Source of the DNA: Chimonanthus salicifolius
Taxonomy: Eukaryota; Streptophyta; Magnoliopsida; Laurales; Calycanthaceae
Assembly (NCBI GenBank): GCA_013350335.1
Contig: CM023532.1
Location: 33,481,708-33,545,707 of the forward strand
DNA: 64,000 nucleotides
Direction: 5' to 3'
Shown: positions 23,301-36,552 of the stretch, in pieces
How positions within the stretch are numbered: the stretch's first letter is position 1
Layout: every line of letters starts with the position of its first letter
Made by a program: the position numbers and the translations under genes
The notes under the pieces: generated by a model
Told to the model about the DNA's origin: nothing
The model's input: the letters and a program-made list of their open reading frames with translations, nothing else
Databases searched by the model: none

Positions 23301-26300
23301 CCTGATGTTTTCAGGCGGGACACGAGAGTCAGATTGCTTCAACAGATGATATTCCCACCAAACAGAATGCCAATAACCCTGCAATGTCTGCTCATGGACG
23401 TACTATTCCAAGTGCAGTGTGTCCACCTTATAAAAGGATGGCCAAAAATGGAAGTGCCTTTGAACCAAACAGTATGTCTGGCATCTCTACCTTATCACAT
23501 TCAGGGCAAAACAGGACAAATGCATTTGAAGTGACAAGTGTTGCTACAGATAATGGTAATTTTCTCTCAAAGGAACGATCTATGAGGAACAAAATGGTAG
23601 AGTTGAACTCTTCCAATGAAAAGATCTCACCTAAAGCAAGCATTGGATCTAGGACTCCTTCACACAATTTAGAATCCTTAATGTCTGTATCAAGTATGAC
23701 AGAGTGGAATGAATTGAGAGAATACCCTTGTTCAGGAACAGAGAAGAAAGCTTACATGTCAAAGGGAACCAGTAGGTTTTACTTGTGCCTGTTTGTATGC
23801 GTGCACATTTAGTTCCGATTCCTGCCTGCTATAGCTTCTAATTTTCTTTTTCTTTTCCCTTTTTCTTTTGCAGAAATCCCTCAAAAGACTGCTAGCACAA
23901 ACATCCCTTCACAATGTAGCAATGGCATTTTGACAACCGTAGATGCCAAAAATGTTGGTGTAAAGAAGTTACCAAAAGTCCCAAGACAAGATGTGGCTGG
24001 ACGGACATCTGACAGGCTCAAGAAGATAACGGTATAGAATCTAAATATGCTTTCTAGATGCAGGCAACTTAGCTAAACATAGGATGGGGATTCTCTAATC
24101 TTTGAAGCTACATTAAATAAATGATTTCTTATTCATATTTGTCACTATACTATCCCAGGTGCTGTTTCCTTATGAAGAATTTGTCAAGCTTTATCATTGT
24201 GAAGTCTTGGACTTGATTCCTAGAGGCCTATTGAATTGTGGAAACAGGTAAGCATCAGATCTGTTCTTTCCACTTGTTTGACTGAGTAAACAGGATATAA
24301 AGTAGAGTGGTTTTTAATTTAAAGTTGAGATAATTTTCTAGTATGAGAAATCCATGGTGCAATAGGGAACAGAAGGAGAGACAGAGACTGTATGGTGTTC
24401 TGTGGCTTGACTCTGCTCATCTGATTCTTTGAGTCAATCATTGGCAGACATTCAATTAGCTGAAATGGTAGTTCTGTTGTTACTTGGTATTGTTATGTGA
24501 ATAATGCATCTCTCTTCGGTTAGGCACATCTACTAGCTTGGCTATATTCATGTTCAAGAAAAATGTTTATTATCAAATAAAAAAAAGAATTATGTGAGAA
24601 GTAAAAATGTCTATTGTCATAATGAGAAGTAACAGAAGAATTTGCTAGTTTGCCACAATTTTTTTTTTTTTTCACTTTTTGTAATTCCTAAAGTTTTATG
24701 GCCTTTAAGATCAAGGCTTGATTGATCCAATAAAGGTGATTTTTGGTAAGTTCCATCTCCAAGGTTAGATCTTTACAAAGGTACCATCACTACCACCATT
24801 GACGGGACTCACATGGGCAAGCTCATGATGGACGCTGTTATAGGAGAGCTCTGCTGATCATTACGTATTACATGTATACTATATCATAAAATATGCACAA
24901 GTATCCCATTATGTACTTGTTAATAGAAAGCAAGGGAAAACATAATATGTTAAAAAGTATCCATAGGATAAATTGATGAGGACAAGACAAGAATTTCTCC
25001 TGGCTGAAATTTGTAACTTAGTTATGGAATTAAATTGAAAGATAGAATTAGAAATGAGTGCATGAAAATGACTCTGGAGCAGCCAATAGATAATAAGAAG
25101 AGGCAATATCCTCTAAGATCGCTTAGGCATATACATAGAACACTACAAACTTCCCTTGTATGAAGAATTCAAGATTAGAGGTGGAAGGTAACTAGTTGAA
25201 GGGGAAACCCTTCAAAGACCTGGATTGAAGTAATAAGAAAGGACATCTTAGGCCTCCGAGTGAGAAAATATGATTTTTGATAGGGTAGTGGAAATGTATA
25301 ACACAGAACCTGATCCTCGATGTACGGGAAATTGGAAAAATGACTTTTATGATGATGATGAGCCCCCAGGACTGTTAAACAGTGCTTATTGCTGCACCTA
25401 CTAATGTTGCAGTTTCATGTCCTCTTGTGGTTCAGAACAGCCTTTCACAGGTAAAGCCTGTAGGACTGTTGAACAGTGCTAATCTTTTCCTCTTTCCTAT
25501 TTTCCTACGCACATATAAAGCCATCCAATCTCTGTAGAAATGATCCAGAGTCCTGAAAATCCTCCTTGCCAGATTCTATGAAGCCATTCTAACCTTGATG
25601 AAGTCTATCAACCTTTTTGGTTCCTCTGTACTGAAAAATTCAATTATTCCTTTTCTTTCCAAATGGACCATAGGGTTGGCTTTGGAAGCATTCACCATAA
25701 AGTTTGGCCAAGGACTGTTACCTCTTTTGCTAATACTACTACTATGACTCATCCTGGGAATACTCACTCCATGGCAAAAAGAACACAAGGAAGCAGCAAT
25801 ATGAAGAATTGGAGATGTCTTACCTATATTGAGCAATAATGGAGATGTTTCTCTAGTTCCACATAAATCGTAAATAACAAACTTACTCTTAAGGCTTCAG
25901 GTAGCAGGGATTCCTTTATGAAGAAGGTATATAGTTATATACTGTATGAATATTTTCTAGCTATTGCTTTACTACATAAGGTTTCTTCTTACTGGAGCAA
26001 GACATTCCAGACCAGCAGACATGGTTTCTGCTGAGTTCTTGATTATATGGCTTACGATGTGATTTTGCAGGTAAACCACCTTCAGTTATCCATTGCTAAA
26101 TGTTATTATTTCTCGCTGAAAGGAATTTTAGCACTATTCTATAAAAGCCTTTTCTTATGGGAGCAAGATGTCCTCACCAGCACACATGGTTGTTGTGGAG
26201 TTCTGGATTTTTTGTCTTATGATATGATGCACACGTTCACACATATACAAGACGGAGAAGAATGAGAGAGCAAGAACCTCTAAAACTTGAGTCATCAAAG

Positions 26301-29300
26301 ACTCTCTCGTAATCCAATTGTTGGCTTTTTAAAACCTACTATGACTTCTGCCTGATCACAGTACCGTATCCCATGCATTCCTTTCTGGTTTTCTTCTTAT
26401 AGATCTACTTATTTGTGTGCAACCATCAAGGATTCTGTCATTGCTTTCTTTTGACCATGACAAACAAGTGTCCTTTTTTTAAGGTCAATATTGGGGTAAG
26501 ACTAGATCAGCTTTATAATAAAACACAAATAAAAGGTATACTCTCTAGATTGGATGTTTGTTACATGTTAGTGTAGAACTAAATGGGTTGCTTCATTGTT
26601 CTTCAATTTTTTGTTCGATTTAAATTTGATTAGTTAGGTTAGAATGGTACAAACTTCTCTATATTATATATGCATACATTATAATGTAATAAAAAAGAAA
26701 AAGTAGTAGAAGAAGAAGAACCTCTTTTATGTGTATTACTGTCTACTGCATACATGTTACCTCATCCACTGACTTCCTTTCTTCTTTTATGTCTTTCCTT
26801 TTCCAATTTTGCAGTTGCTATGCCAATGCTGTACTGCAGTGTTTAACATCCACAAAGCCTCTCATCATCTACTTGCTTCAGAGATCTCATTCGAGAACCT
26901 GTATTATTCTCTCTGTTCTCTAGTCCACGTCTTTTAACTTCAGAGGGTTATCTTTCTTGAATCTATGTTAATAATTTAACCTGCTTCTGTGTATTCCATT
27001 TTCAGGCTGGGCGAACAATTGGTGCCTCATGTGTGAACTCGAACAGCATGTATCTATCTTGAGGGAAGGGAGAGGTCCTTTATCTCTTAGTAAAATTCTT
27101 TCACACATGAGGAATATTGGCACTCAGATGGGTGGTGGAGATCAGGAAGATGCTCATGAGTTCTTAAGGTCTGTGGAAATGTTCTTGTTGATGTTATTGT
27201 AATGTGTGGGCTTGATATAATGTATATTGCTTCCTTTATTGTAGCATTTGTTCCAATTTCCATGTTCATCTATTATCATTGTCAGCTTTCAGAAAAATTT
27301 CTATCATTTTGTAAAATCCATCTTCATTGAGATGTAACAAGGGAACTACATTTTCTGAAACATTGATAAAAATGTTATGCTGGCTGTTCAACACAACCTT
27401 TGTTTACCTTTTCCTAATGTCGCTGACCATACTTATAACAAGAAAATGGCAACATGACATTAATGTCCTAGCCTTTCTAGATTTATCTTGGACACTGAAT
27501 TTTCCATGAAGTCACAACATTGATCACATATTAAAATGGCTGCTGAAACATGGCCTGACTGTTGATGACCCATATTGTTGGATTGGTTGACCCATGATTG
27601 ATCCATTAGCTGATCAGATTGGAAGGCTCCCACCAACTTTGAGAGAAACGATGGAAGAAAGAGGGGAGGAAAGACAAAAGGAACGGAGGGCAAGGGAGGG
27701 AGGGAGGGAAGGGGGGAGAGAGAGAGAGAGTTTGATTGCATATGTTATTGGATCAGCCTGATTTGAGTGAGTGAGAGAGAGAGCGCCAAGTATAGAAGAG
27801 TTCTACATGACTATCAGATAGGATACAAAAAGAATAAGGAAAAAACTGTATGTATAGGACTCTCTAGTCAACTTAAATACAAAATAGTCCCCAACTCTCC
27901 ATACGCCCAAAGAGGATCGTGATTAGAGCATGTCTTTGTTTTTGTTTCCCACCTTTGTTAGAAAGTCGGCAATATTATTCGCCAACCGAGGTATGTGTGA
28001 GAAGGTGATACCACCCGAACCTACTCAACCTCCTAATGTCTCTAAGAATGTTAATCAACTTCTACGTGGAGTGGGGGGTATTACTAGCCCACTAGCTGGC
28101 ATTAGTTGAATCACCTTCGACACTAAGATTCACATTCCCAAACCTAAACCAAATCTGAAGTGCTCTCCTTATTGCTCTTAGTTCCGCCTAATTCGATTCC
28201 ATAAACGGCTAGGAAAATGCTAACAACATCCATAAATACTAGATCTAAAAGTAACTTCTAGATCCCAACCATGTTTGGCGTAACTCAAATGGAACCTGAA
28301 TTTGTATTACTGGTTCAAGTTATAACTCACATTTTAATTTTTTAGAAACTTCAGAGCAATATTTTAATAGAAAAAGTAGAATATAGTATAGTGTGTTCTT
28401 GTAAGTCAAGTGTCTCATTTGAATCCATCATTGTATAGTGACATTGGTTCCCTCATTTGGCTAAAGTAAATGCATGGCTGGCTTGCAGAATTATTAAACT
28501 AGCAAATGGTAGAATGCATTTAGTTTGTATGTGCATGTACTAATCTGTGATCGTGAACATAGCAGTGTGTCTGGTTTCTGGTGGTCGACATATGATGGAA
28601 AACTAATCTGCCCTATTTTGCCTATATTCGAAGCTCTAAATTGTTACAAAAAGTACCCCCTTATTTCTTCTTCCAGTTGTTTGACTGGATTTCTTTCTTC
28701 TATTGATGAAGATGTTTACATACAGGCTTCTAGTTACGTCCATGCAATCCATATGCCTTGAGGGACTTGGTGGAGAGAAGAAAGTTGATACAATACTACA
28801 AGAAACAACATTGATACAGCAAATTTTTGGTGGACGCCTTAGATCCAAGGTGATTGTTGCATGTTGTACTTTTCTTGCAAGATAATTAATACTGTGAGCT
28901 ATAAGATTGGTTCTGTCCTACTTGTGGGGTGAAGTGCTGGTATGGAACTTGGATAATATTGTCTATTTGTCCTTGCCTAATAAAATCAGCAATTTGCTCA
29001 TCGTGGGGGCTGCATCAAATATCCATGTGGATTGTTGTAAATTATTCTTCACCACACAGTCCATACTTGTGGAAGGTAAACATGGTGCAGTCCACCTGTT
29101 GGATGGCCAGATTGTAGATGTCAGTATCCTACTCATCTGAGTACCAGCATGAGGTTTGTCCTTAAAGCCATTCTTCTTATTGTTGTGTGTTACTGAGTTC
29201 ATATCACCAAAACCAGGTCAAGTGTTTGAGATGTCATCACGAGTCTGAGCGATACGAAAACATTATGGATCTCACATTGGAGATACTTGGTTGGGTTGAG

Positions 29301-31602
29301 TCTTTGGAGGATGCACTTACTCAGTTTACTTCTCCTGAGGATTTGGATGGAGATAACATGTACAGATGTGGAAGGTTTGTCAAAATTGTTTCGTCTTTCA
29401 TCTCCCACTGTATGTCTCAAATTATGTCAATTCAAGGACATCATCTATGTGAAATAAACTTATTATCTTCTTCTGTAAATAATGTTAAAAGGTGTGCCAC
29501 ATATGTTAAAGCCAGGAAGCAACTGAGCATACATGAAGCACCAAACATCTTGACAATTGTTTTGAAGAGATTTCAGGTAATGTATTTGAAAATAGTGAAT
29601 TTCTGAAGTGATTCTCCTAGGATCTTTTCATAACTTTGTTGTGGGAATCAAGTCATCTTCTGTACAACCACCAGGTAGCTGTAACTTACCTTAAACTGTA
29701 ATTTTTTTCCCCAAAAGTCTTAAAATTAAACCCAATGTCATGGTTTTTGGCTATGGGTGGAGGACTTTGATTACCCTTTCCACAAATTAACCAACCAAAA
29801 ACATTAAGTTACTTGTCATGTTGTTCGGCCTTTCAGGATTCTTTTTGAGAGGACTTTGTAGTATGTATGATTAATGGCTGTCTTTGTTTCTTTGGATGTG
29901 GGTTTGCTCAAGCAGACAGGGAAATATGGAAAAATCAACAAATGCATCACATTTCCTGACATGCTGGACATGATTCCTTTCATGACTGGGACTGGTGACA
30001 GTCCTCCTCTTTACATGCTATATGGTGTTGTTGTGCATTTGGATACTTTGAACGCGTCGTTTTCTGGGCATTATGTATCATACGTGAAGGATCTTCAGGG
30101 GACATGGTTCAGGATAGATGATACCGAGGTAATGATTATCTCAACATGTACATATTTGTTGACTGAATTTTCAAGGGACATGGTTCCTGCCTTGATTTTG
30201 TTGTTTTTAATAAGAAATGCATTGATAAATTCCTTCTTGTCTAATCTTAAAATTTGTTTAAGGCATTCATGAGACATTTTAATCTGCTGCCAATTTTAAT
30301 GAATACAACCAGATCGATGTTCAAAATGTTCTGGGTGTTGAATATGTACCGGTTGAAATTTGGGTTTAACAGATATACAGCTTTTCGTTGTTACTATCAA
30401 AATTATTAATTGTATAGATGCCATTTGTTATTTGTTTTAAGGCATACAGTGAGCATTTATTTTAGTGGGGATAGGTTGATGAATGTTTGTTGTTGTTGAT
30501 GATGATTATGGTGGTTTTTTTTTTCTGTATGATAAATTTATAATGAAGATGAAATGTTTAGAAAAAAGAAGAAAAGATGAAGATGATGATCTTGTTGCAT
30601 AGAGATGATAAATAGTGAATGAATTTTGTCATTTGAATGTGGAGTTGATGCGACTTGTACGATTGAGCATTCTTAGAGCTCATTAAGTATTGTTTTTCCA
30701 AAATAAAAAAAGTTTCGTTTATGTCAAGTGCTTGGGACTGCACATTGAATTTCCTCCTTAACAGGTCGAGCCAGTGTCATTGAGTCGGGTGATGTCAGAA
30801 GGTGCATACATCCTATTCTACTCAAGGTAAATGTTTTGTTTTCTACTCTTCTATTCTACTTGCTTTCATTTAGGTTTGATTATACTTTATGTTCAGGTCT
30901 TATCCACGCCCACCAAGAGTTTATACTGGAAGAACCACTCCATTACAAGCCCCCCCTTATTCAAAGCATTGCACATCAAAAGCCAAAAAGTCGTCATCAA
31001 GACTTGGGCAAATTAAGCAGCATGATGTCCTGGTTGCCTCGGAACATTCACTGGTTCATGCTGCAAATATGGGGAGTTACTCTAAGGAAGAAACGAATAT
31101 CGACATGAGCCATGGGGCCATTGATCACAGTACAAGAACAAGCAGGAATGTCCTTCCTACAAGACCAATGTATCCAGAATCGCATATCATGGATTTTTCT
31201 GATTGGTCCCTTTTCACAAGTTCGGATGAATCCTCTTTCACCACTGAGAGCACCCGAGACTCATTCAGTACCGTTGATTATGGTGACCAACATAACAGTG
31301 ACCCGATTTTCTCAATATTCAATACCTTCGGTGTACCAGAATACTCAAGCAGCAGTGTCTCGTGTAAAAAAATCTCACCTTCTGAGCCACAGACAAGATT
31401 CTTTCTGGAGAGCAATGGCTTTGTTTTGGATTCTTCAATGTCGACTCAACCACTCGGCAGTGTACATAAGAGGGGTCCTCAACAGGTCACTGCTTTGACT
31501 GAATCTTTAGCTCCTTCGGCAAATAACTGCAGTATGTCTGTAAGATATGGGAGTAATCACAAAGATAGTTTTGTTCGAACTTCTGGTTGTTGTAAACTAT
31601 AA
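20339..31602 (+). CDS. UBP15: ubiquitin carboxyl-terminal hydrolase with MYND zinc finger, UBP15-like
   Basis: Deubiquitinating cysteine protease. Exons by splice-site and frame reading: 20339-20625, 22375-22864 (donor possibly at 22804 instead), 23315-23771, 23874-24031, 24159-24247, 26815-26900, 27006-27168, 28726-28849, 29217-29374, 29492-29576, 29916-30128, 30765-30826, 30897-31602; about 1025 codons, all in frame. The N-terminus MLEPREADIP is followed by a membrane-anchor-like segment (residues 11-28). A MYND finger (CARCF...CSRCKSVRYCSGKC...H...C) spans about residues 76-113. The USP core begins near residue 465; the Cys box GNSCYANAVLQCL has the nucleophile near C495, and the His box is SFSGHYVSYV (near H751) with the downstream acidic pair RIDD. 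The tail has DWSLFTSSDE and TTESTRDSFST, which I recall from Arabidopsis UBP15. UBP15 promotes organ growth by deubiquitination (known). UBP16 is the main alternative. Confidence 0.93.
21041..21290 (-). mobile_element. RTE-type LINE, degenerate 3' end, in UBP intron 1
   Basis: On the minus strand the sequence reads GATGTCGAGTGGAAAAG (D-V-E-W-K), then GCCGGCCAAACAAACCCAG and ATAGATGGGATAAGG, and ends in ATGATGAT-like repeats. This matches the usual end of plant RTE LINEs (a DRxEWR...ADP motif, a KP.WMG-like phrase, and a short trinucleotide tail). Stops interrupt the frame. Confidence 0.55.
25100..25385 (+). mobile_element. RTE-type LINE, degenerate 3' end, in UBP intron 5
   Basis: AGATCGCTTAGGCATATACATAG can be read as RxLRHIHR. 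It is followed by a segment readable as KTW-EVI-KDI-LG (AAGACCTGGATTGAAGTAATA), then a GTGGAAATG segment, and it ends in ATGATGATGATG. The order of motifs is that of the C-terminal end of plant RTE LINE polyproteins. Frames are broken. Confidence 0.55.
27640..27735. repeat. polypurine tract in UBP intron 7
   Basis: About 95 bp of almost pure A/G on the plus strand, with GGGAGGGAGGGAGGGAAGGGGGG and a (GA)n end. It could form a purine-rich triplex or G-rich structure in vitro. Its position inside an intron makes a role in splicing or transcription possible but unproven. Confidence 0.9.
27920..28260 (-). mobile_element. L1-type LINE, degenerate RNase H-like fragment in UBP intron 7
   Basis: On the minus strand a frame reads AELRAIRRALQIW, then NVNLSVEGDSTNA and further on RDIRRLSR, and a RLANNIADFL-like end appears in another frame. 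These are the motifs of a plant LINE RNase H domain, as at 14636-14956. Several stops and at least one frameshift are present, so this is an old copy. Confidence 0.7.
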
Positions 31603-32317
31603 TCGGTAGATCCTTGTAGTCTTAGGCATGCCTACATGTTCTGGCTGATTTGGTCCCTCACCGACATTTTTCACACCTCTGTTTTTTCAGTGAAAAGGGG
31701 ATATATCAAATTTTATTCCAATTGCTAGGGTAGTAGGTGACCTTATTCTCTGTAAGGAAACATTCATAGTTGAGAACTAGGAAATTTCTTCATCATTACC
31801 TTGTGTTGATTCTAGTCTAACAAAGTTTAATTGAAACGTAAGAATTACTTTTTTGATGTATAGACTTTGTAAGGGTAGATCATCATTCATAGTATTTTCA
31901 GCATATTGACTATTTTTTGAGCGGTAAAGAATATACGCCGTTGCCGGGGAATTTCAGCATATTGACTATACTGCATGAACACTTCCAATATATAAAAAGG
32001 ATGAGTATCCCTACTTCATGAAGCCCTCTTTTTTTTTTTCTGAAGTTTTAGGAATTTTGTGGCCGTAACCAATCTCTGCATTTGTATCCATGCCCATGTT
32101 ATACATTTTGTTAAATGCAGAGTTGGACCTATTGTTCCTTCACTGTTTGTTCCATACCCATGTTGATTTTATGCCCATGTACTTCTCATTAGACCCAGTT
32201 TCTTCTGTATTGGTTTGTTTTCTTGCATGCTTTCGGAGTCCTTGTTTTTCTTTTCTCATTACGAAGAGATGAGAACACTATAGACACAGTAATCTAGGTA
32301 GTGCCATCTGATAACTC

Positions 32318-32455
32318 TGAGCGGTTGGCTTGATGGTAAAAGATCCGTCTTTGTTTTATGGAAAGTCTTGAGATCAAGTCTCACTTTACACAGAAAGGCC
32401 ACTACCTATTGTTTTGTAATCGGCATGTGTGGATTGGGAGGTTTAACATATTTTA
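32318..32455 (+). mobile_element. SINE family B, 5' two-thirds
   Basis: TGGCTTGATGGTAAAAGAT (box A-like) and TTGAGATCAAGTCTCAC (box B-like) are about 45 bp apart. Then comes GGCATGTGTGGATTGGGAGG, which matches GATGTATGTGGATTGGAAGG in the copy at 36378-36552. The terminal block with ATTAGTCTCACCTCC is missing. Confidence 0.6.
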
Positions 32456-32572
32456 AGGATTAGTCAGGTAAGATGTCTGGATACCTTGGTCTTAAAAAAA
32501 TGCTGAAAATATATTTATACATGTTACAGACCAAGAGTACAGATGACTTTGATGACATTTTATTCAGGTTAG

Positions 32573-32656
32573 ATTTGAATCTAAGGTGTAAAATAATATA
32601 TCAAATGCTTGAATATTTGAATCTAAGGTGTAAAATAATATATCAAATGCTTGAAT
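32573..32656. repeat. 42-bp tandem duplication
   Basis: The unit from ATTTGAATCTAAGGTG to TCAAATGCTTGAAT occurs twice head to tail (32573-32614, 32615-32656) with no visible mismatch. Confidence 0.92.
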
Positions 32657-34620
32657 TTTATCACTGAAATGATCCCCACCAAGAGGCTGTACATGCAAGC
32701 GAAATTTCCCATCGAATAAAACAGGATAAATGATCTGATGCTGTTACTTGCTAGCAGTGTCATATTGGCATAAGCAAAGAGTGTATATGACGTAATCATT
32801 CATCATTCTAAACTTCCAAACACATAATCCTGTCTAATCTCACCTTACTCTACATGATCAATCTAATGGTGGGACCCATGGTCGGAAAGAGTAAGATGGG
32901 TGCTCTGTACCAATAAGACTAGGGCTATGTGGATGTGTGTGTTGAATGGGAGGGTAGGTGCTTGGAAGGGACTGGATTGATGACCATTTTTCTCATATAA
33001 TAATGGTCCATTTAGCAATCTCACAACTCATAAGCCAATCCATTTACTTACATTGCATGGTTCATGATGGTAGTAAAAATTAATTTAGTAATGGAAAGAG
33101 ATAAAAAGAGGGCATGGAAGTGAAATGTGAAATCATTTGATTTCATCTAAAGAATGCAAAGCATGGAGTCTTTATGTGTGGAGAAAGGGCCCCCAACTTT
33201 GTGCATTTGCCTTTTGTCTCCCCATTGAAACCTACTTTTCTCCTTGCAAGGATGCTAGCAAGTGTAAAGGGCTTCTATCTTTGACAAGGGTGACATTGGG
33301 TTAGGGGGCTAGGGTTAGGATTTGGGTTAGAGTTATATTGTCGATTTGGTTATTCTAAATTCTCAATTTAAATTTATTTATTTATTAAACAAATAAATGG
33401 TTCTGAGACTAGGTTTAATATTTATTATTCCATCATTCATCAATGAATTGATGAGTCTCTTCATAGTATAGTTTTTTAGAAGTTCTAAAAAAAAAATATC
33501 AGTGTTCTTATCACTGAGACGTATGCTATGCAGATATAGTTTGGTAGCCCTTTGTAGTTTGTATAATGGATACATTGTTTTGTTCAAGGCATCTTAGATG
33601 TAACCCATGAGAAGGTGAATGGTTGAATTGTAGGGAGAAAGAGGCTCAATTATAAATGTGGACCTCTTTCATATTATGAATAGCACGTGGTTAGTGCCAT
33701 GAAATAAATGAATTGAGAACTACGTAAGATCTAATTTCCATTGGAGTACGTAGCTAGTTCAATCAAATCAAGGATTCAATAAATCCTAGGATTTGTAGGG
33801 ATCTTGCAATACGTGTTTGGACTATGTGTTGTGTATGCTTCAAAGTTAAAAAAAATATATTATTTTTGTTTCTCACATGTCCGTTGGGTTGGACCGTGAC
33901 AGTTGGTAGACACATGCATCATGTGATCATGTCCTAGAGATTGTACTTATCACTATCATAGGATATTTGAAGTTGGGGCTGCAATTAAATCCAAAAAAAA
34001 AAAAAAATTACCTAAATTTTAAACTTTGATAAACTCATGATTCATATTTATCAAAGCTTTAAAAAGTTATAATACAGAGTTTAAAATATAAATGAAAGAA
34101 GAAACTTCACTCACTCTCTATTTTTACATAAAAATTATTTTAATGCAATACTTCTTATAACGTCTTAGGAAGATATTCAATTAGATTATTGATTTACACC
34201 ACTAAAACATGAATCTAATGTGAGAGGTGCAACTTTAAAGTCCAAATCAATCTTGTTTTCAAAACTTGAAGATCCAATCCAATTTGAATTTTTTATGACC
34301 AACCATTGGCTCCACCAATTGTGAATTGAATTAGGGGAACAGTAACCTCGCATAGCTGAGGCATGAGTGATTTAAAATAAATAATATTTTATAATGAATT
34401 GGGTTCATTAATTTTACAAAATTCAAATAAGTAATTATTGTATGAGATTTTTTTTTAAATATTTCATTGTATAAATAAAACCACCTTATGACTGCTAAAA
34501 AGTATATATATAACCACCTTATTTAAATTGGATAATATATAATAAAAGTCAAGTTTTCTAGCAACTATTAATTTTATTTGCTTAATTTAAATGAATAGAA
34601 ATAGGACGTCCATTTTAAGA

Positions 34621-34816
34621 CTGGCAAAATTTGTTAGGAGACACGAGATGGAGTGAAAATCCTATTTTACCCTTATCAGTGTACCGCTCATCAAGTACCG
34701 GTTTACCGATTTGCAGAACATATACGGGTAGAGTGGCGTATTATCGGTACACCGATATTTGATGAATGGTACACCAGTAGAAGTAAAATGAGAATTTCAC
34801 TAACAAATTTTGTCAG
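34621..34816. mobile_element. MITE with ~20-bp terminal inverted repeats
   Basis: The left end CTGGCAAAATTTGTTAG pairs with the right end, whose reverse complement is CTGACAAAATTTGTTAG. A second inner pair (AAAATCCTATTTTAC and its partner GTAAAATGAGAATTT) and an inner GTACCGGTTTACCGAT/ATCGGTACACCGAT pair extend the foldback. Length is 196 bp with no ORF. The flanks do not show an obvious target duplication, so the superfamily is open. Confidence 0.7.
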
Positions 34817-35344
34817 ATAAATGACGATAAAAATATTTAAATGAAAATTATTCATTCACTGCAATTCATACTTTCTTTTTAAATCATTGAATTACTTGGA
34901 CAGAGTGGACATGATACCTTTACAGTGATGCAAATTGTATCTTACAGCGGAGAATAAATGTACATAATTACATTAATACATCGTACCATGCATGTCTAGT
35001 GAGTAGTCAAGTTCATGCAGATTCGTACATACAGATTGAAGTTTGGTTTAAAACTTTAAATCACGATCACTATTTATGACATATTTGATGATCATCAGAC
35101 CGTCCAATCGTTCAGCCCCACCACAGATAGACGATTAACTGTATTTTCTTTACTTTTCCTATAGATAAACCTGACCATTCAAAAGAAAAAATAATGTTTT
35201 GAGTTCAAAACTTATTGGACACGTAAATATTAGGCAATAGAAGCTATAATTTTGAACATGTAAGTGTGCCATTAGGTCCTGCTATATTAATTTTAAAATT
35301 ATAAAGTACCCTAGAATAAAAATACATTTAAACTCACTATCATA

Positions 35345-35554
35345 TGTAATGACCCGTATCAGTGGAGGGTGTTTGTGAGAGAGTTCGGTCATAGAGAGTT
35401 TGACATCAGTGAAGAACGCACGGAGTCATACATTGCTTAAGACAATAAATGAAGAAGAGTTTATAAGCTAACTAACTCCTCTCTTCTAACACACATATTT
35501 TAGATTTGAGTGTGACCCAAAATGGAAAATGTGTTAACGGGATGGGTCGTAACA
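35345..35554. repeat. 210-bp element with TGTAATGACCC / GGGTCGTAACA ends
   Basis: The left end TGTAATGACCCGT and the right end ATGGGTCGTAACA are inverted copies of about 13 bp with TG...CA termini. This could be a small solo LTR or a MITE. No clear target duplication is seen (flanks ATCATA and CCATAT). Confidence 0.45.
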
Positions 35555-36377
35555 CCATATTACGGTAATCTTCATCTATATATATACTTGGTCCATCCAC
35601 AGGGGCAGAACTGCTTGGTGCTCTTGCAGTCTATGTGCTTTCCTTTTTGTGGGGATGCATTTTATTACTCATTTCTTCTGTTGTGGAAATTTAATGCCCT
35701 GAAACTAAACATAAGTTTTTGCTGGCAAAATTTTCTTCAAGTGGATAGAATAAGAAGAAGAAGAAGAAGAATCTGTTCAAAGTTCACACCTTTTCAGGGA
35801 AAGTCAAAAGAAAGGGAAAAGGGGCCATAGAAGTACTAAAAGTTCTAAGCAATCACCATAAAAGAGAAACAAATTGATATTCAAGATGAGGAAAGGAAGG
35901 AAATAATGATGACTTAGCATCTCCCATCAAACCAAAAGAAGTGATATAAAGAAGAGATAATGAAATGAATGGGACACCATTTCATAAAACAGGTGCACCT
36001 CATCCACATAACAATGAGGTTTTGTTACATCACTCTAGTGGTATCATTGTTCATGAGTGATACAAGATCTTTCTCACTTGAAAATATAGTTTAAAATTCA
36101 ATTTTTTTTTTTAAAAAAATCACTTGAGACAGTCTAAAAATTGGATTTTGAGCCAAATGAGTTAACAAGTTTTACAGAGTTCTTCGTAATAGAGTTTAAT
36201 GATTTGCTTGAGTTACTTGCTTCGATAAAATTTAGAGTTAACTCTGAATTTTGAATTTTCAAACAATACTTGCAATCCTTAGAAGATTATTTTTAAGATT
36301 ACATATGCTCAAGTAAACATATCACATGCACTCTCTCACCCCTAATGAATTAGAATTTTATCAGGCTTTTATAAAGA

Positions 36378-36552
36378 GTTACTAAGAAGCCTACCTCATG
36401 AAGTGGAGTTTTGAATTCGATTCATGCTCAATCCTAACGGATCATCCATCGTAGACTTAATCGATGTATGTGGATTGGAAGGTTTCCACGTGTCAATGGA
36501 ATTAGTCTCACCTCCAATGTGGAGAAGAGATACCCATTATAAAAAAAATAAA
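36378..36552 (+). mobile_element. SINE family B, near full length
   Basis: TTTGAATTCGATTCATGC (box B region) is followed by ATGTATGTGGATTGGAAGG, ATTAGTCTCACCTCCAATGT, AGATACCCATT and an A-rich tail. The box A part is diverged. It lies about 200 bp upstream of the TATA box of the peptide gene. Confidence 0.65.

Larger units (their letters stand above)
31603..34620. other. intergenic after UBP15, 3' UTR then AT-rich DNA
   Basis: The first few hundred bases are probably 3' UTR. There is no other gene. GGGTTAGGGGGCTAGGGTTAGG at 33298-33319 resembles telomere repeat text, but it is too short and irregular to be an interstitial telomere array. Confidence 0.5.

Noticed and set aside
33295..33330. 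Telomere-like GGGTTAGG text
   Set aside because: Too short and irregular, and not the plant TTTAGGG unit in array form.
35522..35830. 102-codon plus-strand ORF
   Set aside because: No domain, no splice context, ends in a GAA-type microsatellite and starts inside an inverted-repeat element.
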